Source of the DNA: a candidate division BRC1 bacterium ADurb.Bin183
Lineage (GTDB): Bacteria > Sumerlaeota > Sumerlaeia > MWCT01
Length of the DNA: 64,000 nucleotides
Assembly (NCBI GenBank): GCA_002070185.1
Contig: MWCT01000002.1
Span: 320,492 to 384,491, forward strand
Direction of reading: 5' to 3'
Part shown: in pieces, positions 25,178-34,337 of the stretch
How positions within the stretch are numbered: position 1 is the stretch's first letter
Layout of the letters: every line of letters starts with the position of its first letter
Position numbers and translations under genes: made by a program
Notes under the pieces: generated by a model
Seen by the model: only the letters and a program-made list of their open reading frames with translations
Database searches by the model: none
Told to the model about the DNA's origin: nothing

Positions 25178-25957
25178 TTGCATACATTACATACGGACGG
25201 ACTTGTAAAAAAATACGGCGGTCGCACCGTCGTGAATCAGGTCAGCATCGAAGTAAAACAGGGCGAGATTGTGGGTCTTTTAGGACCTAACGGCGCGGGC
25301 AAGACAACCACATTCAATATGATTGTTGGGCTTGTCAAACCGACGGCGGGTTCGATTTATTTTGACAATCAAGATATCAGCCGCCTTCCGATGTATCGCC
25401 GTTCTCTTTTGGGGATGGGGTATCTGACTCAGGAAGTTTCGGTTTTTCGCAAACTGACTGTGCGCCAGAATATTATGGCGATTCTTGAGATTTTGCCTTT
25501 GAGCAAAGCCGAGCGGAAGAAGCGGCTTCAATGGCTAATGGAAGAGCTGGGCATCCAGCACCTTTCCAATAATGTTGCATACACTCTTTCCGGCGGCGAG
25601 CGGCGGCGGGTTGAGATAGCGCGCGCGCTTGTGCCGCGTCCTGCGTTTATGCTTCTTGACGAACCTTTTTCCGGCGTGGATCCCAAATCGGTGGAGGAGT
25701 TGCAGAACATCATTTATCAGCTGAGGGATCATAATCTGGGGATATTAATCACGGATCACAGCGTTCGGGAGACGTTGCAGGTGACAGACCGCTCCTATCT
25801 AATCTACGAGGGGAAGGTGGTTATCACCGGCAAAGCCAGCGAATTGGTAAACGATCCGAAGGCGCGCGAGGTTTATTTGGGGCAGAGATTTTATATGGAT
25901 TTGACGCCGGACGAGCGGCGCGCGCGGGGCGCCAAAGACACAAAAGATGCGAAGTGA
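25178..25957 (+). CDS. lptB: LPS export ABC transporter ATP-binding protein LptB
   Basis: A 259-residue cytoplasmic ATPase that drives lipopolysaccharide extraction with LptFG. Walker A is GPNGAGKTTTFN (about 34-45), the Q-loop segment is GMGYLTQEVSVFRKLTV, the signature is LSGGERRRVEIARAL and Walker B is FMLLDEPFSGVDP. The Q-loop and GERRRVEIAR wording is specific to LptB rather than branched-chain amino acid transporters. The TTG start at 25178 lies 7 bases after AAGGAG. The next gene is a hibernation factor, as in the proteobacterial lptB-rpoN-hpf region, though rpoN is missing here. Confidence 0.95.
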   Translation: MHTLHTDGLVKKYGGRTVVNQVSIEVKQGEIVGLLGPNGAGKTTTFNMIVGLVKPTAGSIYFDNQDISRLPMYRRSLLGMGYLTQEVSVFRKLTVRQNIMAILEILPLSKAERKKRLQWLMEELGIQHLSNNVAYTLSGGERRRVEIARALVPRPAFMLLDEPFSGVDPKSVEELQNIIYQLRDHNLGILITDHSVRETLQVTDRSYLIYEGKVVITGKASELVNDPKAREVYLGQRFYMDLTPDERRARGAKDTKDAK

Positions 25958-26008
25958 TGGATGGTCGCTGTCCAATTCTGAACTGATGATTCACACAAAG
26001 GAGGCGCT

Positions 26009-26356
26009 ATGGAAATTAAAATCACGGAACGTCATCTGATTCTTGAAAAAGAATTGAAGGCTCTTGCGACAAAAAAGGCAGAAAAGCTGGGCAAGTTTGA
26101 TCGGGGAATTCAGTCAATTGAAGTGGTTGTCTCCAGAGAAAAAATCATGAACAAGGTTGAGGTTTTCGTCAAATCGCGCCGTTATTCACTCGAGGCGGCA
26201 AGCCTTGAGGTGGATTTGCGAGCCTGCCTTGACGATGTGATGGCGAAGATTGAGCGCCGCATCCGCCAGCAGCGCGAAAAGGTGATTGATAAAAAACATC
26301 GCAAGAGCGCCGCGGCTCCGAATGTTGCAGAAGAAGCGGAAGAAGACGAAGAATAA
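26009..26356 (+). CDS. hpf: ribosome hibernation-promoting factor (short form)
   Basis: A 115-residue protein of the HPF/RaiA family that binds the 30S decoding region and promotes 100S dimers or inactive 70S ribosomes. The beta-alpha-beta fold starts MEIKITERHLILEKELKALATKKAEKL and includes VVVSREKIMNKVEVFV and DVMAKIERRIRQQREKV. The C-terminal dimerisation domain of long HPF is lacking and is replaced by an acidic tail. AAAGGAGG lies 7 bases before the ATG. It follows lptB by 51 bases. Confidence 0.93.
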   Translation: MEIKITERHLILEKELKALATKKAEKLGKFDRGIQSIEVVVSREKIMNKVEVFVKSRRYSLEAASLEVDLRACLDDVMAKIERRIRQQREKVIDKKHRKSAAAPNVAEEAEEDEE

Positions 26357-26363
26357 AGCCCTT

Positions 26364-26801
26364 ATGAGACAAAAGCCTCCCCTTTTCATCCGGTTGTTTT
26401 TCGGATGGCTGCCTGCTTTGGTGTGCGCCGGTTTGATTGTTTACCTTTCTTCGCGTCCAGCTCGGATGCTCCCCGCCATGTGGTTTGCAGGAATGGATAA
26501 AATTATCCACGCAATGGAATATGGCGCGCTGTCTATGTTGATATTTCGCGCCTTTTTCTGGCCAGATTTCCGCAACATCCCCAAGAAAACCCTTACTCGC
26601 GCCTGTATTTATATTGTTTTATTTTGCGCCTTTTTTGCCTTTACGGATGAGGTTCATCAGTCTTATGTTCCGAGGCGCGCGGCGGATTTTTGGGACTGGG
26701 TGGCGGATGTTTTCGGCGCGTCATTGGCGCTGGCTTATTGCTGGTATTGCTTTCAGCCTCGCTCTTTGGACAAATCCCCAAAGCGCTTTGGGCAGACATA
26801 A
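26364..26801 (+). CDS. VanZ-like membrane protein
   Basis: A 145-residue membrane protein of about four helices. The VanZ-family pattern is visible: YLSSRPA in the first loop, DKIIHAMEYGALSMLIFRAF, and DEVHQSYVPRRAADFWDWVADVFGA near the C-terminus. The family's role is unclear, though VanZ itself gives low-level teicoplanin resistance. The start at 26364, 7 bases after the hpf stop, was chosen because more upstream codons would be read inside hpf. Confidence 0.85.
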   Translation: MRQKPPLFIRLFFGWLPALVCAGLIVYLSSRPARMLPAMWFAGMDKIIHAMEYGALSMLIFRAFFWPDFRNIPKKTLTRACIYIVLFCAFFAFTDEVHQSYVPRRAADFWDWVADVFGASLALAYCWYCFQPRSLDKSPKRFGQT

Positions 26802-26868
26802 AAAGGTCTTGCAGGCAGCGGCGGACATTATTATGAGTGGGCGATATTTTTAATTTTTTGAAAGCATT

Positions 26869-27906
26869 ATGAAAGAATTCAAAAAATTTGACGATGATAT
26901 TCTTTCCCCTTTTCGCAGCGAGGAAGAGCAACGCGAGGAGGAAAATCTGCGTCCCGCCCGCACAGAGGATTTTATCGGGCAGAAGCAGGTGGTGGATCAG
27001 CTCAAACTCTTTATATCCGCGGCGCGAAAAAGGCGCGAGCCGCTTGATCATGTCCTTCTTTATGGACCGCCGGGGCTTGGCAAAACCACCCTCGCCCATA
27101 TTATCGCTCATGAGATGGAGGGTGAAATCAAATGCACATCAGGTCCGGTTTTGGAGCGCAAGGATGATCTCGCCGCGATTTTGACGTCTTTGAAAAATGG
27201 AGATGTTCTTTTTATTGACGAGGTGCATCGCCTGAGCCGCATTGTGGAAGAGTGTCTTTATCCGGCGATGGAGGATTTCAAAATTGACATCCTCATCGGC
27301 GAGGGACCTCATGCCAAATCCATCCAGTTGGAGTTGCCGCGTTTTACGCTGGTTGGGGCGACAACGCGCGCGGGGATGCTGACCTCGCCGCTGCGCACGC
27401 GGTTCGGGATCACGTGCCGTCTGCAATTTTATCCGGATGAGGAGATGTTTGAGATTGCCCGCAGAACGGCGCGCATCCTGAAGGTGGAGTGCGACGACGA
27501 TGGCGGCGCTGAAATTGCCAAACGTTCTCGGGGAACGCCGCGCATAGCCAACCGTCTTCTTCGGCGCGTCCGCGATTATACGCAGGTTCGGGGCGACGGC
27601 AGAATAAACGGCGACTCGGCGCGCGCCGCGCTGGATATGTTCGAGGTGGATCACATCGGGTTGGATGTGATGGATAGGCAGTATCTGCTCACCATTATGG
27701 ATAAATTCGGCGGCGGCCCGGTGGGCGTCAATACGATTGCGGTTTCTCTGGGCGAGGACCAAGAAACGATTGAAGATATTTTTGAGCCTTATTTGATTCA
27801 GATTGGTTTTTTGAATCGGACGCCTCGCGGGCGAGTTCTCACGCCCCATGCCTATAAACACTTCGGCAGAAAATGTCCGCTGCAACAGGATATTTTTAGA
27901 TTATAG
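26869..27906 (+). CDS. ruvB: Holliday junction branch migration helicase RuvB
   Basis: A 345-residue AAA+ motor that drives branch migration with RuvA. Walker A is [13 protein letters not shown] (about 66-78), Walker B is LFIDEVHRL, sensor 1 is [12 protein letters not shown] and the arginine finger region is SPLRTRFGI. The C-terminal winged helix includes DRQYL and [11 protein letters not shown]. Length and motifs are standard. RuvA and RuvC are not adjacent. The 212 bases after it contain no gene. Confidence 0.98.
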   Translation: MKEFKKFDDDILSPFRSEEEQREEENLRPARTEDFIGQKQVVDQLKLFISAARKRREPLDHVLLYGPPGLGKTTLAHIIAHEMEGEIKCTSGPVLERKDDLAAILTSLKNGDVLFIDEVHRLSRIVEECLYPAMEDFKIDILIGEGPHAKSIQLELPRFTLVGATTRAGMLTSPLRTRFGITCRLQFYPDEEMFEIARRTARILKVECDDDGGAEIAKRSRGTPRIANRLLRRVRDYTQVRGDGRINGDSARAALDMFEVDHIGLDVMDRQYLLTIMDKFGGGPVGVNTIAVSLGEDQETIEDIFEPYLIQIGFLNRTPRGRVLTPHAYKHFGRKCPLQQDIFRL

Positions 27907-28118
27907 TCAACGGTTGGCTGAATTACGCAAATGTTCGGGGGACATTTTGCCTGTTCCAAGATGCTCCGCCAACAGCCAGCGGAAAAAGTTCTTTATCTGA
28001 AGTTTGCAATCTGTCGAGCATCATTTAATATAATCTGTCTCATTAAGATTTCTAATTTGCCGTTTGATATTTATTTTTTTCATCAATTAGCCGCTTTCGA
28101 CGTTCCAAATACAAGTAA

Positions 28119-29504
28119 TTAAAAAAAGGTGAATAATGTCATGATGAGGATTTTGATGTCGAAGAGGAGGTTCCAATTTTCAATATAAAAGAGGTCATAT
28201 TTGACGCGTTCTTCGATGGAGGAATCGCCGCGGAGTCCGTTGACTTGCGCCCAGCCTGTAATGCCGGATTTGACGCGGTGGCGCGCCATATAGCGCGGGA
28301 TGCCGTTTTTGAATTTTTCAACGTAGTAAGGACGCTCGGGACGAGGACCGACAAGGCTCATATCGCCGCGGACGACGTTAAAAAACTGCGGCAGTTCGTC
28401 CAGATTGTGGCGGCGCAGAAGGGCGCCAATTTTTGTGCATCGGGGGTCGTTGGATTTTGCCCAGACGGGACCATCCTTTTCCGCATCAACCCGCATGGAG
28501 CGGAATTTGTAGATGATGAATTGGCGGCCGTCCGCTCCCACTCGTTCCTGCGCGTAAATGACAGGTCCTTTGGAATCGAGTTTTATGACGATGGCAATAA
28601 TCAAAAGTATGGGGCTTATCAGTATGAGAATTATTACTGAGAACGCGATATCAAACGCTCTTTTGATAAGAAGGTTCATCCCGTGCATCGGAGATTCCTT
28701 CAATCCAAAAAGCGGCACGCCTCCGACTTCATTCACGCTGATTTCTGTGGACATGATTTCGAGCAGATCGGGGACGACGTGGACGGTGATGAGTTCCTTT
28801 TCGCAATCGAGGAGGAAATCCACAAGGTGGTTTGTTTTTAAGTCAGGGCGCGCCAGCATGACTTCCGATATGCCTTTGCTCTTTGCCCAATTATGCAATT
28901 CATTAACCAATCCCAAAACGGGGTGCCCTTCGATGCTTTGACCGACTTCGCCGGCGTTTTCCGTCAGAAAACCTTCAAGGCGAAATCCATATTGGGGATG
29001 TTCCTTGATGCGGCGGGCAAGTATGCCGGCAACGGGACCTGTTCCCACAATGAGAACAGGCGTTATGCCGATACCTTTTTTCATTCCCATCCGCGTGAGA
29101 TAAACTGAAAGAATATATCGGAATAGGCAGAGCACGCCGATAACCACAAAGGGCGCCATGATGATGATAGGGCGGGAATATTCCGCCTCGCGCAGAAAGT
29201 AGTTCAAGCCCACAATGATAAAGGCGGCAAGAAAACTCCCTTTCACGATGCGCCATGCGATAAGGAAGCTGAACACCCTTTTTCGCGGTTCGTAGATATG
29301 AACCAGATTCAAGGATATCATCCAAAGAATAAGGGCAAATGGAAAAAGGCGGAGGTATTCTGATGGGTTATAGCCTTTGCTGACCGGGAGGATTTTAACT
29401 ACAAAACGAAGGATATAAGTAAGGATGAGTCCACATGAAATAGCGACGGCGTCCAGCCCGACAATAAGCGCGGAAAATGCGCTGCCTCTGCGTTTTTTTA
29501 ACAT
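28119..29504 (-). CDS. undecaprenyl-phosphate sugar-1-phosphate transferase (WbaP/WcaJ type)
   Basis: A 461-residue polyisoprenyl-phosphate hexose-1-phosphate transferase. Four or five N-terminal helices and a nucleotide-binding-like middle domain ([17 protein letters not shown]) precede the catalytic bacterial sugar transferase domain (about 275-461). That domain starts [18 protein letters not shown] and includes [42 protein letters not shown] and [14 protein letters not shown]. It would load the first sugar of an exopolysaccharide or O-antigen unit. The start at 29504 has GGAG 8 bases upstream and overlaps the upstream glycosyltransferase by 7 bases. Confidence 0.92.
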   Translation of the reverse strand: MLKKRRGSAFSALIVGLDAVAISCGLILTYILRFVVKILPVSKGYNPSEYLRLFPFALILWMISLNLVHIYEPRKRVFSFLIAWRIVKGSFLAAFIIVGLNYFLREAEYSRPIIIMAPFVVIGVLCLFRYILSVYLTRMGMKKGIGITPVLIVGTGPVAGILARRIKEHPQYGFRLEGFLTENAGEVGQSIEGHPVLGLVNELHNWAKSKGISEVMLARPDLKTNHLVDFLLDCEKELITVHVVPDLLEIMSTEISVNEVGGVPLFGLKESPMHGMNLLIKRAFDIAFSVIILILISPILLIIAIVIKLDSKGPVIYAQERVGADGRQFIIYKFRSMRVDAEKDGPVWAKSNDPRCTKIGALLRRHNLDELPQFFNVVRGDMSLVGPRPERPYYVEKFKNGIPRYMARHRVKSGITGWAQVNGLRGDSSIEERVKYDLFYIENWNLLFDIKILIMTLFTFF

Positions 29505-30595
29505 GAGCGTTTCTCCACTCCCCTCATGAAATCCATCCAACGGTTTGCAAAGCTTTCCTTTGAGTATTCGCATGCATGGCGGCGCAAATCTTCGGGGATA
29601 AAAACATCCGGATTAAACTGCTCAAGGGCATTGCGCAGCGAAGCCGGCGTCTGCTCGCGGAAAAAGATACCGGTCTTTCCATCTTGTATGGTGTCCAGCG
29701 CCCCGCCCGCGCCATAGGCGATTACCGGCTTGCCGCATGCCATCGCTTCCAGAGGCACAATGCCAAAATCTTCTTCCGGCGGAAAGATGAGCGCCCGGCA
29801 GCGGCGATATAATTCGCGCAAGTTTTCCTGCCCGACCCATCCAAGAAATTTGACGTTTCTGGGGGCGTTCCGCATGAGGCTTTTCGCTTCGGGTCCGGTG
29901 CCGGCGATTATCAGCTGTTCATGCCTTCCACGAAACGCCTCAACCGCCACATCCACTCGTTTGTAAGGAACAAGCGCGGAGACAAGGAGATAGAAATCTT
30001 GCTGTTGTGATTGATCCGGCGTAAAGAAATCCGAATCAACCGGCGGAGGAATTATCTCGCTTTCCCGCGCGAAATAAACTTGAATCTTCTCGGCGATGTG
30101 GCGCGAGGTTGCAACGAAAAAATCTACGCTTCGGGACGTTGCAACATCCCATCGGCGCAGGCGTTCGCGCAGGAGAGCCATAGTAATTTTTGTGGGAGAG
30201 AGCATGCTGCGGTGTCTAAAATAGACATCGAACAAGTCCCAGATATATCGCATCGGCGTCAGGCAGTAACAGACGTGCAGGGCGTTGGGCGGAATGCGGA
30301 CGCCCTTTGCGGCGCAGTGGCTAATGGAAATGATGCGTTCATACCCCGAAAGGTCGAAGCGTCCGATAGCCGCGGGGAAAAGGGGCAGATAATTGCGGTA
30401 ATGCCGGCGCGAGAAAGGAAATTTCTGCAAGATGGAGGGGATGATTTTGCGGCGTCGGATTTTTTGTGAAACGCGGTCGGGTTCATAAAAAAGGGTATAA
30501 ATCGGAGCATCAGGGTAAAGATCGCACAAGGATTCCAGCACCTTTTCCCCGCCGCGCATTCCATTGAGCCAGTCATGGATGATAGCCGTTTTCAA
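29498..30595 (-). CDS. GT4-family glycosyltransferase
   Basis: A 365-residue cytoplasmic glycosyltransferase of the GT-B fold. The N-terminal domain starts AIIHDWLNGMRGGEKV with a glycine-rich acceptor loop and contains HVCYCLTPMRYIWD. The C-terminal donor domain has LVSALVPYKRVDVAVEAF and the E-x7-E motif EEDFGIVPLEAMACGKPVIA. This wording is typical of GT4 enzymes that add hexoses to surface polysaccharides. It overlaps both neighbours (4 and 7 bases), so the order murI-GT-GT-sugar transferase is one operon. Confidence 0.9.
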   Translation of the reverse strand: MKTAIIHDWLNGMRGGEKVLESLCDLYPDAPIYTLFYEPDRVSQKIRRRKIIPSILQKFPFSRRHYRNYLPLFPAAIGRFDLSGYERIISISHCAAKGVRIPPNALHVCYCLTPMRYIWDLFDVYFRHRSMLSPTKITMALLRERLRRWDVATSRSVDFFVATSRHIAEKIQVYFARESEIIPPPVDSDFFTPDQSQQQDFYLLVSALVPYKRVDVAVEAFRGRHEQLIIAGTGPEAKSLMRNAPRNVKFLGWVGQENLRELYRRCRALIFPPEEDFGIVPLEAMACGKPVIAYGAGGALDTIQDGKTGIFFREQTPASLRNALEQFNPDVFIPEDLRRHACEYSKESFANRWMDFMRGVEKRSC

Positions 30596-31707
30596 AATCG
30601 CGGTTTCCCTTCAAGAACTTTTCGATACACCTCAAGCGTGGCTTGAGCTGTTTTTTTCCAATTAAATCTCATCAAATTCTGGCGTCCTTTTTCTATCAAT
30701 TCTGCGCGAAGGTTTGAATCGCTAAGGAGTTTAAGCAGGGCTTCCGACAGGCTATCAGAAGATTCAGGGTTAAAAAAAAGGGCGGCATCGCCGAGGACTT
30801 CTGTCATGGGCGGGCGATTGGAGGATAGAACCGGCGCGCCATGATGCATCGCTTCCAGCGGCGGCAGCCCGAATCCTTCATAAAGGGACGGGAATATAAG
30901 GGTTTCAGCGTTTTGGTAAAGAAGCGGCATTTGATTATTTTCAACGTAACCGGGGAGAAAAACTTTTTCCGCAATGCCTATTTTGTGCGCGATAGTTTTG
31001 ATTTCTTCATTATCTTTTTCGCGCGGGCCGGCGATGACCAGCGGCAACGCCAGCCGTCCGGATTTCCAAAGCTGCGCCAACGTTTGTATCAAAAATATGT
31101 GATTTTTGTGGCTTTTATGAATGCCAACAGCAAGCAAGTAACGCGGCGGGATGTTTTGAATGGAAGCGATTTGGGATTTTTTACTGCCGTTGGAAAAAGG
31201 ACTAACCGCCAGAGGGATGACGCTGATTCGTTCGGGCGCTATTTTTAATTTTTTGATAATTTCCTTTTTCATGAATTCAGAATCTGCGATGATGCAAGCG
31301 GCGCGGGCGGCAGCCTCGCCAAACATATAGCGCGCATAAAGACGATGGAGCGGGGTGGGGAGGTTTTTGGAAAATTCAAGATGGTTCAGGTCGTGAATTG
31401 AGACAACAAGTTTGCCGCGAAAACGCAGAGGGATATTGTAATGCGGGGCGTGAAAAAGCGTCTGGAAACGCAGCCTTTCCGGAAAAAGGATTTGTTCCTG
31501 CCATGAATAAATTGGGAAATCGCGAACGACATATAATTCGCAAAGCCTTTCCGGCGCTTCGCAACGATAGCGATGAGGACCCAGAAAAATGAATTTTGGC
31601 GCATCCGGTAAATAGGACATTCCTTCGAGGAGTCCCCGAATATACGTGCCGATGCCAGAGTGGCGAAGCATTCTTATATCAAATACAACTTTGAAATCAT
31701 TAGTCAT
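30592..31707 (-). CDS. GT4-family glycosyltransferase
   Basis: A 371-residue GT-B glycosyltransferase. Visible motifs are RHSGIGTYIRGLLEG at the N-terminus, YLLAVGIHKSHKN opening the donor domain, and SLYEGFGLPPLEAMHHGAPVLSS (E-x7-E). Family members transfer mannose or related hexoses in O-antigen and capsule synthesis. It starts 8 bases inside murI and ends with a 4-base overlap into the next glycosyltransferase. The specific sugar is not inferable. Confidence 0.9.
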   Translation of the reverse strand: MTNDFKVVFDIRMLRHSGIGTYIRGLLEGMSYLPDAPKFIFLGPHRYRCEAPERLCELYVVRDFPIYSWQEQILFPERLRFQTLFHAPHYNIPLRFRGKLVVSIHDLNHLEFSKNLPTPLHRLYARYMFGEAAARAACIIADSEFMKKEIIKKLKIAPERISVIPLAVSPFSNGSKKSQIASIQNIPPRYLLAVGIHKSHKNHIFLIQTLAQLWKSGRLALPLVIAGPREKDNEEIKTIAHKIGIAEKVFLPGYVENNQMPLLYQNAETLIFPSLYEGFGLPPLEAMHHGAPVLSSNRPPMTEVLGDAALFFNPESSDSLSEALLKLLSDSNLRAELIEKGRQNLMRFNWKKTAQATLEVYRKVLEGKPRF

Positions 31708-32533
31708 TATTCATTGGCATAAAAGGTTTTATTTGGTTGTTCATTAATTCTGATAATAGCGTTTCACACAGAAAAAGAACGTGGTGTCGCTCGCCGCTGG
31801 TGTCAATCTCTATCTGAGGCTTGATGCGCGGTGTGTTCGCTTCAGGGCTCGCTTCAGGGCATACATGTCCTCGTTCCGCAAGCATGCGGACAAGCTGCCG
31901 CGCGGTTCCCAGATTTCCGTCAAAGAATTCGATGTTAGTTTTGAAAATCGTCCGCAAATTATTTTTCAGGAAAACAAAATGGGTGCAGCCCAAAACTATG
32001 GCGGAGATATTGGACGCGGGGAGATCTCCCAGAATTTGTTTGAGGCGGGCGTTCATTTCCGGCAAGTCCTTTCCCCCCGCCTCGATGAGATTGACAAGCC
32101 CCGGACATGGCAGCGAGATGATTTCCCGCTGGCGCTGGAATCGCTGCAGGAGCTCCTGATATTTGGGTTCGCGGATGGTGAAAGCCGTTCCGAGGACAAG
32201 GATTGTGCCGTCATGGGCGTTTTCCGCCGCAGGCTTGAGAGCCGGCTCCATGCCGATAATGGGAAAGGAGTAGCGCTGGCGCATTTCAACGATGGCGCTG
32301 GAGGTGGCGGTGTTGCAGGCGACCACAATGGCATCCACGTTGCGTTGTGCCATTTTATCGGCGATTTTGAAACAGCGTTCCAATATTTCGCTGCGAGATT
32401 TTTCGCCATAGGGGGCAAATCCTGAATCGGCAAAATATAAATAGCGCGCGGCGGGCAGAAAACGAGCGGCTTCCGCCAGAACGGTCAACCCGCCGACGCC
32501 GGAATCAAATATGCCAATGAGAGGGTGTTTCAT
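31700..32533 (-). CDS. murI: glutamate racemase
   Basis: A 277-residue cytoplasmic cofactor-independent racemase that supplies D-glutamate for peptidoglycan. The N-terminal IGIFDSGVGGLTVL motif, the first catalytic cysteine in VACNTATS and the second in LGCTHFVFL are all present. Length is normal. It is the first gene of the minus-strand envelope operon and is divergent from nusA, with about 250 bases between them. Confidence 0.96.
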   Translation of the reverse strand: MKHPLIGIFDSGVGGLTVLAEAARFLPAARYLYFADSGFAPYGEKSRSEILERCFKIADKMAQRNVDAIVVACNTATSSAIVEMRQRYSFPIIGMEPALKPAAENAHDGTILVLGTAFTIREPKYQELLQRFQRQREIISLPCPGLVNLIEAGGKDLPEMNARLKQILGDLPASNISAIVLGCTHFVFLKNNLRTIFKTNIEFFDGNLGTARQLVRMLAERGHVCPEASPEANTPRIKPQIEIDTSGERHHVLFLCETLLSELMNNQIKPFMPMNND

Positions 32534-32574
32534 AATATATTAACAATGCGCCAAGTGGATACTTTGTATATATT

Positions 32575-32603
32575 TTAACAACATTAGCAAAAAGTGTGAT
32601 AAT
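32575..32603 (+). promoter_or_regulatory. sigma70-type promoter for nusA
   Basis: TTAACA (32575-32580), a 17-base spacer and GATAAT (32598-32603). Each hexamer has one mismatch to consensus. Transcription from about 32610 would give a leader of roughly 177 bases before the nusA start. Confidence 0.6.
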
Positions 32604-32645
32604 CTATTGTGATTGCAAATTTAAATCAGTAAGTTTTCGGGTCAA

Positions 32646-32661
32646 CATATTTTTAAATATG
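32646..32661 (+). other. AT-only hairpin in nusA leader
   Basis: CATATTT-TT-AAATATG, a perfect 7-bp inverted repeat in the predicted 5' leader of nusA. Confidence 0.4.
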
Positions 32662-32710
32662 AAAAATAATGCTTGCGTTAAGGGGCGGGATTTAATTAAT
32701 AGAAGAGTGA

Positions 32711-32727
32711 TTTTGTGTTGCACAAAA
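32711..32727 (+). other. second leader hairpin abutting the nusA leader terminator
   Basis: TTTTGTG-TTG-CACAAAA is a perfect 7-bp stem with a 3-base loop. Its last four bases are shared with the outer A-tract of the following terminator stem, so the two structures touch or compete. Confidence 0.4.
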
Positions 32728-32750
32728 GTGGGCCCTTGCCCACTTTTTTT
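32724..32750 (+). terminator. intrinsic terminator in the nusA leader (attenuator candidate)
   Basis: AAAAGTGGGC-CCTT-GCCCACTTTT forms a perfect stem followed by more T, 37 bases before the nusA ATG. No plus-strand gene lies between the nusA promoter and this site, so it sits inside the leader rather than after a gene. Confidence 0.75.
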
Positions 32751-32786
32751 ATTATTGCAGCTGCGATTGAAAAAAGGAGAGGCGCA

Positions 32787-34181
32787 ATGCTGGAAGGAAA
32801 CCTTATCAACTTTGTAAAACAAATCAGCAAGGAAAAGGAGGTGGACCTTGAGATAGTCAAGAGCGCCATTGAACAGGCGATTATTTCCACATCCAAGAAA
32901 AACACTCAATACCATGGGACGCGTCCGGTGCTTGATTTAGAGGCAAACACACTGCGCATCTTTGTTGAGAAAAAGGTTGTTGAGAATGTTTCCAACGATA
33001 AAACCGAGATTAGTTTGAAATCCGCTCATAAGATTAAAAAAGACGCAGCCATCGGGGATCTGATTGAGGTTGAGACGGATCCGGCGGAGTTCGGACGCAT
33101 CGCGGCGCAATCCGTTCGGCAAGGTATCATGCAGCGTCTGCGGGACGCCGAGCAGGAAAAAATCATGGACGAATTTACCGTCAAGGTGTGCACCGTTGTA
33201 ACCGGCATCGTGCAGCGTTTTGAGCGGCGCAATGTCATTGTCGGCATAGGCAAGGTGGAAACAATACTCCCCCAAAGCGAAATACCCTACGGTGCGCAAT
33301 ATCGCTACGGAGATCGAATCAGGGTTTATGTTCAGGATGTCCAAAAAACGCAACGCGGACCGGAGATTCGAGTTTCACGAGCCTGTCCTGAATTAGTGAT
33401 AAAACTTTTTGAGCAGGAGGTCCCGGAGATTTCAGACGGCACTGTTAAAATTGTGAGCATCGCCCGCGAGGCAGGTATGCGGACAAAGATTGCCGTTACG
33501 AGCAATAATCCTGATGTGGATCCGGTCGGCGCCTGCGTTGGCATGAAAGGGTCGCGCGTTCAAATGATCGTCCGCGAGCTGGATAATGAGAAAATTGATG
33601 TGATTCCATACAGCGCCAATCCCGAGGAGTTAATCAAGGCGGCGTTAAATCCGGCGGAGGTGTTGAGCGTTCAGCTTTCCGAGGAAAGCCGAACGGCGCA
33701 GGTGATTGTTTCTGAAAACAGTCTTTCTCTTGCAATTGGAAAACGCGGGCAGAATGCGAAGCTGGCGGCAAATCTGACGGGTTGGAAGATTGACATCCTT
33801 TCAGAGGAGCGGCGCGAGCTTCTTGAAAAGATGGAGGAGCTTAATCGCCGTTATATGGAGGACTTCCTGAGTCAGGTGGAGGGTTTGTCAGAACTGGGAC
33901 GCGACGCTCTTTTAAAATCTCCCTATAACAGCGTGGAAAAAATTACAAAAACTGCGCCGGTGCTCCTGCTCAATTTCACAAACGGGGATTCGCAGTTAGC
34001 TGAAAGCCTTGTGGCGGGCGCCAAAGAGTATATGGAGGCGCTGGAAGAGCTCGCCAAAAACCTGGGGGATAGCAAGGAGAAGGAGCAACCGGATGCTGTG
34101 GCGGGGGGCGAGAATGCGCAAGGCGAAGAGAAGGGCGCCGAGCCTCCCCAGCCGCCGGATGAATCGGCGGGAGAGAATTAA
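32787..34181 (+). CDS. nusA: transcription termination/antitermination factor NusA
   Basis: A 464-residue RNA polymerase-binding protein. The N-terminal domain starts MLEGNLINFVKQISKEKEV. An S1 domain follows (about 110-180, VTGIVQRFERRNVIVGIGKVE), then two KH domains with CVGMKGSRVQMIVREL and SLAIGKRGQNAKLAANLTGW. The C-terminal tail is acidic and Gly/Pro/Glu rich. The ATG at 32787 has AAAGGAGAGG upstream. Codons before it would be read through the terminator hairpin. In most bacteria rimP precedes nusA; here a promoter and leader take its place. infB follows after 156 bases. Confidence 0.96.
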   Translation: MLEGNLINFVKQISKEKEVDLEIVKSAIEQAIISTSKKNTQYHGTRPVLDLEANTLRIFVEKKVVENVSNDKTEISLKSAHKIKKDAAIGDLIEVETDPAEFGRIAAQSVRQGIMQRLRDAEQEKIMDEFTVKVCTVVTGIVQRFERRNVIVGIGKVETILPQSEIPYGAQYRYGDRIRVYVQDVQKTQRGPEIRVSRACPELVIKLFEQEVPEISDGTVKIVSIAREAGMRTKIAVTSNNPDVDPVGACVGMKGSRVQMIVRELDNEKIDVIPYSANPEELIKAALNPAEVLSVQLSEESRTAQVIVSENSLSLAIGKRGQNAKLAANLTGWKIDILSEERRELLEKMEELNRRYMEDFLSQVEGLSELGRDALLKSPYNSVEKITKTAPVLLLNFTNGDSQLAESLVAGAKEYMEALEELAKNLGDSKEKEQPDAVAGGENAQGEEKGAEPPQPPDESAGEN

Positions 34182-34337
34182 AATATTGACGGCGATTTGC
34201 GGGGAGTTTTAGTTTCTCTTTCTAAATTACGATAAAACTTCAAGTTTATGAAGTTCCTTATTAGATTCTATAAATGGATGAATGTCCATTGAACGAAATT
34301 CGGATTTGCCCGAAATGCGGGATGGGAGCGTTAATGT

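Noticed and set aside
27931..28122. A 63-codon frame between ruvB and the sugar transferase gene
   Set aside because: No Shine-Dalgarno, composition of AT-rich spacer, no recognisable motif.
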